DNA of 43,946 bases, from NCBI RefSeq assembly GCF_000333015.1, contig NZ_BANT01000045.1:1-43946 (forward strand), in the 5' to 3' direction. Made by a program: the position numbers and the translations under genes. This DNA comes from Gordonia hirsuta DSM 44140 = NBRC 16056. GTDB taxonomy: Bacteria; Actinomycetota; Actinomycetes; Mycobacteriales; Mycobacteriaceae. Shown here one piece after another: positions 35,218 through 43,635 of this stretch. The notes beneath the pieces are model-generated. The model had not been told where the DNA came from. It did not search any database and saw only the letters and a program-made list of their open reading frames with translations. The first letter of the stretch is position 1; every line of letters starts with the position of its first letter.

Positions 35218-36192
35218 ATGACCACTCTCATCGGAAAGAAAATGAGCGGCTCGGACCTGTTGCGTGAGCTGCTGCCCGTCTGCGAGACCGAAGTCGAGCG
35301 GCACATGAAGATGACCCGGGACTGGCATCCCCACGACTACGTCCCCTGGGACGAAGGCCGCAACTTCAAGATGCTCGGCGGCATCGACTGGGATCCTGAG
35401 CAGTCACAGCTGTCGGAGACGGCCAAAGCCGCGATGATCACCAATCTGCTCACCGAGGACAATCTGCCCTCCTACCACCGCGTCATCGCCGACAATTTCA
35501 GTCTCGACGACGCCTGGGGATTCTGGGTCGGCCGCTGGACCGCCGAGGAGATGCGGCATTCGACCGTGATGCGCGACTACCTGGTGGTGACCCGCGGGGT
35601 GGATCCGGTCGAACTCGAAGAGACCAGGATGGCTCATATGACCTCCGGTTTCAACCCGCTGCCCGACGACGACGGGCAGCGCGACCACAGCTTCGACATG
35701 CTCTTCGCGGTCAGCTACGTCAGCTTCCAGGAGCTGGCCACCCGGGTCAGCCACCGCAACACCGGCAAGGCCTGCGGCGACCCGATCGCCGATCGCATGC
35801 TGCAGCGGGTGGCCGCCGACGAGAACCTGCACATGCTCTTCTACCGCAATATCGTCGACGGCGCCCTGGACCTGGTGCCCGACGAGGCGATGGCGGCGAT
35901 CTACGGCATCGTGTCGAACTTCCAGATGCCCGGGGCCACCATGCCCAACTTCCGGCGCAATGCGGTGCTCATCGCCAAAGGCGGAATCTACGACCTCCCG
36001 CAGCACATGGAAGAGGTGGTGCTGCCGGTGCTGCGCAAGTGGCGGATCTTCGAGCGTGACGACTTCGGTCCGCTCGGCCAGATGTACCGGGAGAAGCTCG
36101 CCGACTTCCTGGAGCAGATGGACATCAAGGTGCGCAAGTTCGAAGAATCCCGCGCTCGGGCACTGGCCAGGGAGCGGGCCAAAGACGCCTGA
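35218..36192 (+). CDS. desA: Acyl-ACP desaturase (DesA1-like)
   Basis: This soluble di-iron desaturase adds a double bond to acyl-ACP using O2 and reduced ferredoxin. The 324-residue protein has the di-iron ligand motifs EEMRH (WTAEEMRHS) and DENLH (AADENLHMLFY), plus blocks DYIPW-like HDYVPW, QSQLSETAK, SYHRVIADN, SFQELATRVSHRNTGKAC and KWRIFERDDFG that match mycobacterial DesA1 closely. An in-frame ATG 9 nt upstream is an alternative start; the second ATG is preferred for its -10-like GATCAT spacing. It is divergent from dosR, sharing the DosR-like box, so DosR control is inferred. Confidence 0.9.
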   Translation: MTTLIGKKMSGSDLLRELLPVCETEVERHMKMTRDWHPHDYVPWDEGRNFKMLGGIDWDPEQSQLSETAKAAMITNLLTEDNLPSYHRVIADNFSLDDAWGFWVGRWTAEEMRHSTVMRDYLVVTRGVDPVELEETRMAHMTSGFNPLPDDDGQRDHSFDMLFAVSYVSFQELATRVSHRNTGKACGDPIADRMLQRVAADENLHMLFYRNIVDGALDLVPDEAMAAIYGIVSNFQMPGATMPNFRRNAVLIAKGGIYDLPQHMEEVVLPVLRKWRIFERDDFGPLGQMYREKLADFLEQMDIKVRKFEESRARALARERAKDA

Positions 36193-36203
36193 TGCGGCCT
36201 CGG

Positions 36204-36209
36204 TAGGCT
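36204..36209 (+). promoter_or_regulatory. Leaderless -10 element for cysG
   Basis: TAGGCT is followed by 8 nt and then ATG at 36218. Confidence 0.55.
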
Positions 36210-36217
36210 CGTGCCTC

Positions 36218-37453
36218 ATGGGCGAAGGACACTATCTGGCTGGGCTGGATCTGCGGGGACGCAAGGTTGTCGTGGTCGGTGGCGGCAGTGTCGCCCAGCG
36301 GCGGCTGCCGAATCTGATCGGCGCCGGTGCGCAGGTACACGTGATCGCCGTCGACCCACGGCCGACGGTCGAATCCGAGCCGGCGGTCACCGTGGATGTC
36401 CGCGAGTACACCGACGGTGACCTCGAAGGTGCCTGGTATGCGCTGGCCTGCACCGACGATCCGGAGGTGAATGCGGCCGTCGTCGCCGAAGCCACCGCGC
36501 GACGCATCTTCTGCGTGCGTGCCGACGACGCCCGCGAGGGGACCGCGGTGACCCCGGCCTCCGGGCGGCACGACAGTCTCCAGTTCGGGGTGCTCGCCGG
36601 CGGAGATCACCGCCGCAGCGCCGCGGTGCGTGCAGCCATCTCTGCGGCCCTGGCCGACGGGACCTCGCTGCAGGTCGACGCGACCGCCCCGCACGCGCCG
36701 GGCGTCGCCCTGGTCGGCGGTGGACCGGGCGATCCGGACCTGATCACCGTCCGCGGGCGGCGCCTGCTGGCGCGCGCGGACGTCGTCGTCGCCGATCGGC
36801 TTGCCCCCGGCGCGCTGCTCGACGAGCTCGGGCCGCAGGTGGAGGTGATCGACGCGGCCAAGGTGCCTTACGGCCGTGCCATGCGCCAGGAGAAGATCAA
36901 CGAGATCCTGGTCGACCGGGCCCGGGAGGGCAGATTCGTCGTCCGGCTCAAGGGTGGCGACCCGTACGTGTACGGCCGCGGATTCGAGGAACTGCAGGCC
37001 TGCGTCGAAGCAGGGGTACCGGTGACCGTGGTGCCGGGGATCACCTCGCCGATCTCCGCACCGGAGCTGGCAGGGATTCCGGTCACTCACCGCGGGGTGA
37101 CCCACGAGGTGGTCATCGTTTCCGGGCACGTGGCCCCCGGTCACCCGGATTCGCTGACCGACTGGGCTGCGCTGGCCCGGCTGCGCGGCACGCTGGTGCT
37201 GATGATGGGTGTCCAGCGACTGGGCGCGTTCGCCGAGGCGCTGCTGGCCGGTGGGAAGTCTCCCGACACTCCGGTCGCGATGATCGAGAACGCCTCGCGG
37301 CCCGATCAGCGGCTCATCCGCGCCGATCTGGGCGGGGCCGCGGCGGCCGCGCAGGCGCAGGACCTGAAGCCGCCGGCGATCGTCGTGATCGGCGCGGTGG
37401 CCGGATTCACCGATGCCGACCGGGTGGTCGGCTTCGCCGGAGGACAGATCTGA
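36218..37453 (+). CDS. cysG: Bifunctional precorrin-2 dehydrogenase/ferrochelatase and uroporphyrinogen-III C-methyltransferase
   Basis: The 411-residue protein joins an N-terminal SirC-like NAD domain (VVVVGGGSVAQRRLPNLI, about residues 15-32), for precorrin-2 oxidation and possibly iron insertion, to a C-terminal SUMT (about residues 155-400), which uses SAM to methylate uroporphyrinogen III. SUMT motifs are VALVGGGPGDPDLIT, RLKGGDPYVYGRG and VPGITS. Thus it feeds sirohaem and cobalamin. It matches Rv2847c in domain order and sits after the cob/dos region. The membrane gene starts inside its stop (TGATG). Confidence 0.95.
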   Translation: MGEGHYLAGLDLRGRKVVVVGGGSVAQRRLPNLIGAGAQVHVIAVDPRPTVESEPAVTVDVREYTDGDLEGAWYALACTDDPEVNAAVVAEATARRIFCVRADDAREGTAVTPASGRHDSLQFGVLAGGDHRRSAAVRAAISAALADGTSLQVDATAPHAPGVALVGGGPGDPDLITVRGRRLLARADVVVADRLAPGALLDELGPQVEVIDAAKVPYGRAMRQEKINEILVDRAREGRFVVRLKGGDPYVYGRGFEELQACVEAGVPVTVVPGITSPISAPELAGIPVTHRGVTHEVVIVSGHVAPGHPDSLTDWAALARLRGTLVLMMGVQRLGAFAEALLAGGKSPDTPVAMIENASRPDQRLIRADLGGAAAAAQAQDLKPPAIVVIGAVAGFTDADRVVGFAGGQI

Positions 37454-37944
37454 TGCGCGCAGGATGGTGGGTCGGTGGGGCCTGCGGCCTGATCCTGCTG
37501 ATCTCGGCGATCGGCGCCTGGTGGTTCCCGCCACTGCTGACCGCCGTGCTGGTCGGCGTCGCCGTCGTGGTGATGTCGGTCTGGCAATGGCAGCGTCGCC
37601 GTCGCGGTATCGCCCCGGTCTCGGAGAACAGCTGGGTGACCGTGGGTGTGCCGACCCTGTTCGGCGGTCTGGCGGTGATCACGCTCAACGGCTGGATCAT
37701 GCAGGTCTCACGCAAGGCGACCGGCGGCGAATCCGGCGTCACCGCGATGCTGGTCGGTTTCGTCACCGGAGTGATCTTCATGGCGTCGGCCTACGGGTAC
37801 GGGCGGCTGCGGGCGCAGCGGGTTCAGGTGTCCGAGCAGCAGTACGGTGGCCGCCGGGTCCGGGACACCGGCGACGAGCACGATGCCGAGGACGAGCTGG
37901 ATCCCAACGAGTGGCTGCGCAACTTCAACCGCGACGAACTCTAG
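37453..37944 (+). CDS. Membrane protein of unknown function
   Basis: The 163-residue protein has four hydrophobic segments (about residues 5-23, 27-43, 65-82 and 98-116), with a basic QWQRRRRG turn after the second, and an acidic C-terminal tail of about 40 residues (DTGDEHDAEDELDPNEW). I do not recognise the family. It overlaps the cysG stop by 1 nt, so the two are translationally coupled. It converges on yaaA. Confidence 0.75.
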   Translation: MRAGWWVGGACGLILLISAIGAWWFPPLLTAVLVGVAVVVMSVWQWQRRRRGIAPVSENSWVTVGVPTLFGGLAVITLNGWIMQVSRKATGGESGVTAMLVGFVTGVIFMASAYGYGRLRAQRVQVSEQQYGGRRVRDTGDEHDAEDELDPNEWLRNFNRDEL

Positions 37945-37982
37945 CTCCGGCCCGGCCGTCCACCGGGTTCATGCTGCCGGGT

Positions 37983-38723
37983 TCATTCGGTGACGACGAC
38001 GATCTCGGTCGGGGAAGCGATCTCCACCCGATGTCCGGCGTCGGCCAGCACCGCGGCGAGCTTGTCGATGTCGCGGACCTGCGCGCGCGTCTGTACCAGG
38101 GTGCGCGCGATCAAACCCTTGTAATGCTTGTTGAAGTGGCTCACCACTTTCCGGGTGCCGTCCGGGGCCTCGGTCACCACCGTCGCGGTCACCGAGTCTC
38201 GCACGGGCCCCAGATTCAGATAGGCGCCCGAGCGCAGGTCGAGCACGAAGTCGTCGATCCGATCCAGCGCCGGGGCCAGCACCGGTTTCCACACCGAGGC
38301 CAGCGTGCCGAAACCGGGCAGTCTGGATCCGCCGGACAGCCGGTAGGCGGGAATCGGGTCGGCGGCCCCGACGACCCCGAACAGCGCCGAGCCGATCATC
38401 AGGCGCTCGGCGGCCTTGTCCTTGGCCGCCCGCGTCATCCCCGGGTAGTCCAGGGCGTCGTAGAGGACCCCGGTATACCGGGTGATCGCCGGCGTGGTCG
38501 GTGCATCGAACAGGTCGGCATTGCGTTCGACTTCGGCCAACTGCGTCTTACTCAGACCCAGGGCACGCTGGGAGGCGTCCAGATCCGCCGCCAGCCCCAC
38601 GATGGCTTCGGCCAGGCGCCGTCGTACCGGATTCAGCTCGGGAAGCCGTAACCGGTCCAGGTCCAGGGGCGCACCGGAACCACCGTCGGATTTCGTTTCG
38701 GAAGGGGGAAGGATCACCAGCAC
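37983..38723 (-). CDS. yaaA: YaaA family protein (peroxide-stress type)
   Basis: YaaA proteins lower intracellular iron and limit peroxide damage in E. coli. The 246-residue protein begins with the diagnostic ILPPSETK (residues 4-11) and has YTGVLYDALDY, PAYRL-S and VSHFNKHYKGLIAR-like blocks (SHFNKHYKG). The length is typical. The GTG at 38723 is preferred because TACGGT lies 6 nt upstream; the frame extends upstream through the proS promoter without homology. Divergent from proS, with 43 nt between the start codons. Confidence 0.9.
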   Translation of the reverse strand: MLVILPPSETKSDGGSGAPLDLDRLRLPELNPVRRRLAEAIVGLAADLDASQRALGLSKTQLAEVERNADLFDAPTTPAITRYTGVLYDALDYPGMTRAAKDKAAERLMIGSALFGVVGAADPIPAYRLSGGSRLPGFGTLASVWKPVLAPALDRIDDFVLDLRSGAYLNLGPVRDSVTATVVTEAPDGTRKVVSHFNKHYKGLIARTLVQTRAQVRDIDKLAAVLADAGHRVEIASPTEIVVVTE

Positions 38724-38729
38724 CCGACC

Positions 38730-38735
38730 ACCGTA
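38730..38735 (-). promoter_or_regulatory. Leaderless -10-like element for yaaA
   Basis: On the minus strand this is TACGGT, followed by 6 nt and then GTG at 38723. Confidence 0.45.
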
Positions 38736-38753
38736 GCGAGCACGTGCCGTGGC

Positions 38754-38759
38754 TACACT
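38754..38759 (+). promoter_or_regulatory. Leaderless -10 element for proS
   Basis: TACACT is followed by 7 nt and then GTG at 38767. Confidence 0.6.
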
Positions 38760-38766
38760 GCCCGGT

Positions 38767-40512
38767 GTGATCACGCGTATGTCGACCCTGTTCCTGCGTA
38801 CCCTGCGCGACGACCCCGCCGACGCCGAGGTGCCCAGCCACAAGCTCCTGGTGCGGGCCGGCTACATCCGCCGCACCGCACCGGGTGTCTACTCGTGGCT
38901 GCCGCTGGGGCTGCGGGTGTTCCGCAAGATCGAGGACATCGTGCGCGAGGAGATGAATGCGCTCGGTGCCCAGGAGATCCTGCTGCCGGCGCTGCTGCCG
39001 CGCGAACCGTACGAGACCTCCGGCCGCTGGACCGAATACGGCGACAACGTGTTCCGGCTGCAGGACCGTAAGGGCAACGACATGATGCTAGGGCCCACCC
39101 ACGAGGAACTGTTCACCCAGCTGGTCAAGGGCGAGTACAGCTCGTACAAGGATCTGCCGGTGATCCTGTACCAGATCCAGACCAAATACCGCGACGAGGA
39201 GCGTCCGCGTGCGGGTCTGCTGCGCGGACGCGAATTCGTCATGAAGGACTCGTACTCGTTCGACACCACCGATGCGGGTCTGGACCACTCCTACGATCTG
39301 CACCGGGCGGCCTACCAGCGCATTTTCGACCGGCTGGGGGTGCAGTACGTGATCGTCGCCGCGACCTCCGGGGCGATGGGCGGCAGTGCTTCCGAAGAAT
39401 TCCTCGCCGAGTGCGAGGTCGGCGAGGACACCTTTGTCCGCTGCGTCGAATCCGGGTACGCGGCGAACGTAGAGGCCGTGATCACCCCGGTGCCCGCCGA
39501 ACTGCCGTACGACGATGCGCCGGCGCCGGTGGTCCATGAGACCGGCCAGACCCCGACCATCGACACCCTGGTCGCCTGGGCCAACCAGGCGCTAGACGGC
39601 CGCAGTGTCGAGGCCGCCGACACCCTGAAGAACGTGCTGGTCAAGATCCGCAAACCCGGCGAGGACTGGGTGATCACCGGAATCGGTATCCCCGGCGATC
39701 GGGAAGTGGACTTCAAGCGGCTGGAGGCCTCGGTGGAACCGGCCGAGGTGGAACTGCTCACCGACGACGACTTCGCCGCCAACCCGGCCCTGGTCCGCGG
39801 CTACATCGGACCCAAGGGTGTGCAGGCCGCCGGCGGCACCTACCTGGTCGATCCGCGGGTGGTGACCGGCACCCGGTGGATCACCGGCGCCGACGAGGCC
39901 GGAAAGCACGTGGTCGACCTGGTGGCCGGACGCGACTTCACCCCCGACGGGGTCATCGAGGCCGCGCAGGTGCGTGCCGGAGATCCCTCACCCGATGGGC
40001 AGGGTGTGCTCGAAACCGCGCGCGGCATCGAGATCGGCCACATCTTCCAGCTGGGGCGCAAGTACGCCGATGCCTTCGAGCTGGACGTGCTGGGGGAGAA
40101 CGGTAAGCCGGTGCGCGTGACCATGGGTTCCTACGGTCTGGGCGTGTCCCGGATGGTCGCGGTGATCGCCGAACAGCGCCACGACGACAAGGGCCTGGTC
40201 TGGCCCCGCGAGGTGGCGCCCTTCGATGTGCATCTGGTGATCGCCAATAAAGACCAGGCCGCCGTCGCCGGGGCCCAGCAGTTGGCCGAGGAGTTGGATG
40301 CGGCCGGGCTGCAGGTGCTCTTCGACGATCGCAAGGCCTCACCCGGGGTCAAGTTCAAGGATGCCGAGCTGCTGGGCATGCCGACGGTGGTCGTGGTGGG
40401 ACGCGGCTGGGCCGAGGGCACCGTGGAGGTCCGGGACCGCGCCACCGGCGAGGCCACCGCAGTGCCGATCGACGGCGCGATCGAGGCGATCATCGCGGCG
40501 GTGCGCGGCTAG
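38767..40512 (+). CDS. proS: Prolyl-tRNA synthetase
   Basis: ProS charges tRNA-Pro. The 581-residue class II enzyme of bacterial type has the N-terminal [21 protein letters not shown], motif 2 region ([27 protein letters not shown]), an INS editing domain (about residues 225-400) and the C-terminal anticodon-binding domain. The GTG at 38767 gives an N-terminus matching mycobacterial ProS and is preceded by the TACACT -10 element. The stop overlaps that of the convergent DUF4439 gene in CTAG. Confidence 0.97.
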   Translation: MITRMSTLFLRTLRDDPADAEVPSHKLLVRAGYIRRTAPGVYSWLPLGLRVFRKIEDIVREEMNALGAQEILLPALLPREPYETSGRWTEYGDNVFRLQDRKGNDMMLGPTHEELFTQLVKGEYSSYKDLPVILYQIQTKYRDEERPRAGLLRGREFVMKDSYSFDTTDAGLDHSYDLHRAAYQRIFDRLGVQYVIVAATSGAMGGSASEEFLAECEVGEDTFVRCVESGYAANVEAVITPVPAELPYDDAPAPVVHETGQTPTIDTLVAWANQALDGRSVEAADTLKNVLVKIRKPGEDWVITGIGIPGDREVDFKRLEASVEPAEVELLTDDDFAANPALVRGYIGPKGVQAAGGTYLVDPRVVTGTRWITGADEAGKHVVDLVAGRDFTPDGVIEAAQVRAGDPSPDGQGVLETARGIEIGHIFQLGRKYADAFELDVLGENGKPVRVTMGSYGLGVSRMVAVIAEQRHDDKGLVWPREVAPFDVHLVIANKDQAAVAGAQQLAEELDAAGLQVLFDDRKASPGVKFKDAELLGMPTVVVVGRGWAEGTVEVRDRATGEATAVPIDGAIEAIIAAVRG

Positions 40513-40943
40513 TCCGGATCTCCGGGGAAGGCCACCGTCACCGGGGACTGTCCCAGTGCGGCCCGCCAGTGTGAGGCGCGCACGGCGCAGCCGGTGAGGC
40601 CGTCGACGGCCCGTCGGCGCAGTGCGGCGGTGTCGACGCGTTCGGCCATCGCCCGGTAGGCGCGCGCGCACTCCTGTTCGGCTGCCAGCAGCACGGTGGC
40701 CGCCGACTCCGGATCGGTCACCTCGACCGGCAGGGTGTATCCGGCAGCGGCCTGCGGCAGCGTCCCGCCGGCGGCGGTCAGATCGACGCCGAGCTGATCG
40801 CGCTCGATGCGGTGGGCGGCCACGTATTCGCCGACGGTGCGACGCTGGCCGGTTCCGGCGAAGGCGGTCGTCACACCGTAGGTGAAGATCGCCGCGTTCT
40901 CCGCGTCGATCGCCTCGGTCAGTGCCGCAACCGTGTCGCTCAT
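40509..40943 (-). CDS. DUF4439 ferritin-like protein
   Basis: The 144-residue protein is mostly helical and carries ferritin-like ligands in the order [23 protein letters not shown] and [13 protein letters not shown]. This fits DUF4439, a ferritin-like family of unknown role that is paired with the next gene in mycobacteria (Rv2844). The ATG overlaps the stop of the upstream lipoprotein (40940-40943), so the two are coupled. The stop overlaps proS. Confidence 0.85.
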   Translation of the reverse strand: MSDTVAALTEAIDAENAAIFTYGVTTAFAGTGQRRTVGEYVAAHRIERDQLGVDLTAAGGTLPQAAAGYTLPVEVTDPESAATVLLAAEQECARAYRAMAERVDTAALRRRAVDGLTGCAVRASHWRAALGQSPVTVAFPGDPD

Positions 40944-41419
40944 GCCAGCTGAACCTCTCGAAGGGCTGTACAGGATGCGCTGATCGATGCCAGCAGACCG
41001 GCCCGGAAGCCGTCGGCTGCCGCGGCCGCGTCGGCGCTGTTCCGGGCGGCCTGATCCAGCCCGTCCCGGAGCGCATCGAGGGTGACCGGAAGCGGGGCGA
41101 CGGTCTGGTCGACGTCGGCGGCGGTCGGGGCGTTGAGGCGGTTGATCTCGTCGATCAGCGCCTGGGCGTGTGCGCCCCGCTCGGCGGCCACCCGGCCCAG
41201 CGCCTGGGTGTATGCGGTCTCGCGTACCGCCAGCTGCTGTGCCTGCCGTTGCTGCCGGCGGGCGAGGCGTGCGGGCTCGACCAGGGCCTGGGCGGCCAGC
41301 GTGCGTTCGGAGGGGCCGGGAGCGCAGGCGAGGGCGGCCGCACCGGTCGCCAGACCCACGCTCAGGCCGGCCGCACCGCGAAGGACGGTGCGCCGGTTCG
41401 GGGCTGCATGGGGGGTCAC
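40940..41419 (-). CDS. Tat-type lipoprotein, helical, unknown function
   Basis: The 159-residue protein has an N-terminal twin-arginine motif (RRTVLRG, residues 9-15), a hydrophobic stretch and a lipobox-like ALAC (about residues 29-32), predicting Tat export and anchoring. The mature part is Ala/Gln-rich and helical. It resembles the Rv2843-type partner of a DUF4439 protein. The GTG start is preferred because CAGAAT lies 7 nt upstream. The coupled pair may form a ferritin-like complex at the envelope; this is inferred. Confidence 0.75.
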   Translation of the reverse strand: MTPHAAPNRRTVLRGAAGLSVGLATGAAALACAPGPSERTLAAQALVEPARLARRQQRQAQQLAVRETAYTQALGRVAAERGAHAQALIDEINRLNAPTAADVDQTVAPLPVTLDALRDGLDQAARNSADAAAAADGFRAGLLASISASCTALREVQLA

Positions 41420-41426
41420 TCGGCCG

Positions 41427-41432
41427 ATTCTG
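41427..41432 (-). promoter_or_regulatory. Leaderless -10-like element for the Tat lipoprotein
   Basis: On the minus strand this is CAGAAT, followed by 7 nt and then GTG at 41419. Confidence 0.4.
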
Positions 41433-41450
41433 CCAGGAGCGCCGATGGCC

Positions 41451-41477
41451 TAGGATGGAAGGCCGACGTGTGTCGGC
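41451..41477 (+). promoter_or_regulatory. rimP promoter -10 and 5' hairpin
   Basis: TAGGAT at 41451-41456 is followed by a hairpin (GCCGAC at 41462-41467, GTGT loop, GTCGGC at 41472-41477) close to the expected transcript start. A strong GAGGAGGAG ribosome binding site lies about 8 nt before the ATG. Confidence 0.55.
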
Positions 41478-41501
41478 GCGACAGCGAGGAGGAGAGCGGC
41501 G

Positions 41502-42059
41502 ATGACCCAGCAGGACCAGCAGACCGCCGACGGCTTTTCCGCGCAGATCGCTGCCGCGGCCGACCAGGTTCTTCTGCGAACCGGTTACGACCTGGAGGAC
41601 ATCCGCGTGGATGGACCGGCTGGACGCCGCCGGTTGCAGATCATCGTCGACCGCGACGGCGGGGCGAGCCTGGACGAGGTCGCCGACCTCAGCCGCGAGT
41701 TGTCGACGGCGCTGGATGCCGCTGATGTCTTCGGTGACGAGGCCTACGACCTGGAGGTCAGCACTCCGGGTATCGGGCGTCCGCTGACCCTGCCGCGTCA
41801 CTGGCGCCGGGCCCGCGGACGCAAGGTCACCGTGCGAACTGCCGCCGAGACCGTCGCCGGCCGGGTGGCAGATACCGATGCGCGTACGGTCACTCTGCTC
41901 AGCAACGACAAGGGGCGGATGAGCACCCGGGACATCGCCCTGTCCGATATCGATCACGCCGTGATCGAGGTCGACTTCACCCGACCCGGCGAGGCCGAAC
42001 TGCGTGCCTGCGGCCTCGACGACGCCGAGATCTCCCTGCGGCGCACACCCGCCCGATAA
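41502..42059 (+). CDS. rimP: Ribosome maturation factor RimP
   Basis: RimP helps assemble the 30S subunit. The 185-residue protein has the two RimP domains: an N-terminal α/β part with LRTGYDLEDIRVDG and VDRDGGASLDEVADLSRELSTALD, and a C-terminal SH3-like part after the signature YDLEVSTPGIGRPL. The length is typical. It heads the rimP-nusA-ylxR-infB operon and has a leadered promoter (TAGGAT). Confidence 0.95.
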   Translation: MTQQDQQTADGFSAQIAAAADQVLLRTGYDLEDIRVDGPAGRRRLQIIVDRDGGASLDEVADLSRELSTALDAADVFGDEAYDLEVSTPGIGRPLTLPRHWRRARGRKVTVRTAAETVAGRVADTDARTVTLLSNDKGRMSTRDIALSDIDHAVIEVDFTRPGEAELRACGLDDAEISLRRTPAR

Positions 42060-42144
42060 GTCCCGTCCAGGTCCACTGAGTCTCCGCCCGGGAGTTGTTG
42101 GCCCGGTCAGACAATTCAATCCGACAAACGAATAGGAGTCACCC

Positions 42145-43200
42145 ATGCACATCGACATGACCGCGCTGCGGCTGATCGAGTCCGAGAAGGATATTCCGGC
42201 CGAGACCGTGGTCACCGCGATCGAGACCGCGCTGCTGACCGCCTACCGGCACACCGACGGGTTCGCCCCGCATGCGCGCATCGACATCGACCGCAAGTCC
42301 GGCCAGGTGCGGGTGATGGCACAGGAGCGCGACGCAGACGGCGAGGTGGTGCACGAGTGGGACGACACCCCCGAGGGTTTCGGCCGTATCGCCGCCACCA
42401 CCGCGCGCCAGGTGATCCTGCAGCGGCTCCGCGACGCCGAGAACGAGAAGCAGTTCGGCGAACTGATGGCCCACGAGGGTGAGATCGTCAGCGGCATCGT
42501 CCAGGCCGATGCGCGCGCCAACGCCAAGGGCATGATCGTCGTCGAACTGGGTACCGAAGGCAATACGGCCGAAGGGATCATCCCGCCCGGTGAGCAGGTC
42601 CCCGGCGACAGCCTCAAGCACGGCGACCGGGTCAAGTGCTACGTGGTCGGCGTTCAGCGCGGGATGCGCGGACCGCAGATCACCCTGTCGCGGACCCACC
42701 CGAATCTGGTGCGCAAACTGTTCGCCCTGGAGGTGCCCGAGATCGTCGACGGCGAAGTGGAGATCGTCTCGGTGGCCCGGGAAGCCGGCCACCGGTCCAA
42801 GATCGCCGTGCACACCGGTGTCGCCGGACTCAACGCCAAGGGTGCCTGCATCGGTCCGATGGGGCAGCGGGTGCGCAATGTGATGAGTGAACTGGGCGGC
42901 GAGAAGATCGACATCATCGACTATTCGACCGACCCGGCCGAATTCGTCGGCAATGCGCTGTCGCCAGCCAAGGTGATCTCGGTGGAGGTGATCGACGCCG
43001 AGGCCAAGGCCGCGCGGGTGATCGTTCCCGATTATCAGCTCTCGCTCGCGATCGGCAAGGAGGGGCAGAACGCCCGCCTGGCGGCCCGGCTCACCGGCTG
43101 GCGGATCGACATCCGTTCGGATGCCGAGACGGGCGCGGACCAGGACGCACCGGGCGAGAGCGACGCTGGTGCCCAGAGTGCTGCCGATGGGTTAGACTGA
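42145..43200 (+). CDS. nusA: Transcription termination/antitermination factor NusA
   Basis: NusA binds RNA polymerase and RNA to modulate pausing, termination and antitermination. The 351-residue protein has the N-terminal domain ([18 protein letters not shown]), an S1 domain (about residues 110-180, with EGIIPPGEQ) and two KH domains ([14 protein letters not shown] and [18 protein letters not shown]). It lacks the C-terminal acidic repeats of the E. coli protein, as usual in actinobacteria. The ribosome binding site TAGGAG is about 7 nt before the ATG. The ylxR start follows the stop by 3 nt. Confidence 0.97.
   Translation: MHIDMTALRLIESEKDIPAETVVTAIETALLTAYRHTDGFAPHARIDIDRKSGQVRVMAQERDADGEVVHEWDDTPEGFGRIAATTARQVILQRLRDAENEKQFGELMAHEGEIVSGIVQADARANAKGMIVVELGTEGNTAEGIIPPGEQVPGDSLKHGDRVKCYVVGVQRGMRGPQITLSRTHPNLVRKLFALEVPEIVDGEVEIVSVAREAGHRSKIAVHTGVAGLNAKGACIGPMGQRVRNVMSELGGEKIDIIDYSTDPAEFVGNALSPAKVISVEVIDAEAKAARVIVPDYQLSLAIGKEGQNARLAARLTGWRIDIRSDAETGADQDAPGESDAGAQSAADGLD
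43193..43198 (+). promoter_or_regulatory. Possible -10-like element for ylxR inside the nusA end
   Basis: TAGACT is followed by 5 nt and then GTG at 43204. It overlaps the nusA stop, so it could be internal or chance. Confidence 0.3.
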
Positions 43201-43203
43201 TCG

Positions 43204-43536
43204 GTGGTTCTTCCAGAGTCGACACCTCCGATCCGTCTGTGCCTGGGCTGCCGTCAACGCAGTCCGCGGTCCCAGCTGGTCCGGGTGGTGGCCGATTCAC
43301 TGGAAGGTGGTTCCCGAGAGGGGGCCACCACGCTGGTGATCGACCACCGGAAGAGCTTGCCGGGACGTGGTGCCTGGCTGCATCCGTCGCAGTCCTGTGT
43401 GGCAGCGGCGGTGCGGCGGCAGTCATTCGGACCGGCACTCCGGGTGCGCGGATTGACCGTGGACCCGAACGACCTCGCCGAGATTTTCGGTGAGGGCGGC
43501 CAAGAGGGCTCCGCAGCGAGTCAGACAGGTGAGTAG
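43204..43536 (+). CDS. ylxR: YlxR/RnpM family RNA-binding protein (DUF448)
   Basis: The 110-residue protein has the YlxR blocks CLGCRQR (about residues 13-19) and GRGAWLHPSQSC (about 55-66), the usual basic surface, and an acidic Glu/Gly tail. YlxR proteins bind RNase P RNA or other RNA; the exact role here is not known. It lies between nusA and infB, as in most bacteria. Confidence 0.9.
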   Translation: MVLPESTPPIRLCLGCRQRSPRSQLVRVVADSLEGGSREGATTLVIDHRKSLPGRGAWLHPSQSCVAAAVRRQSFGPALRVRGLTVDPNDLAEIFGEGGQEGSAASQTGE

Positions 43537-43590
43537 AAGACATGAGCACACCGTGAAGTCGCCACGATGAGCACGTACGTCAGTTAAACC

Positions 43591-43620
43591 GAGGTCGCAG
43601 CGGGAGCCCCGCTCGACCTC
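43591..43620 (+). other. Hairpin in the infB leader
   Basis: GAGGTCG at 43591-43597 pairs with CGACCTC at 43614-43620, and inside it AGCGGG (43599-43604) pairs with CCCGCT (43608-43613), with one bulged C and a 3-nt loop. It ends 15 nt before the infB start and 6 nt before its ribosome binding site. Confidence 0.75.
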
Positions 43621-43635
43621 CAAGTGAGGAGAGCA

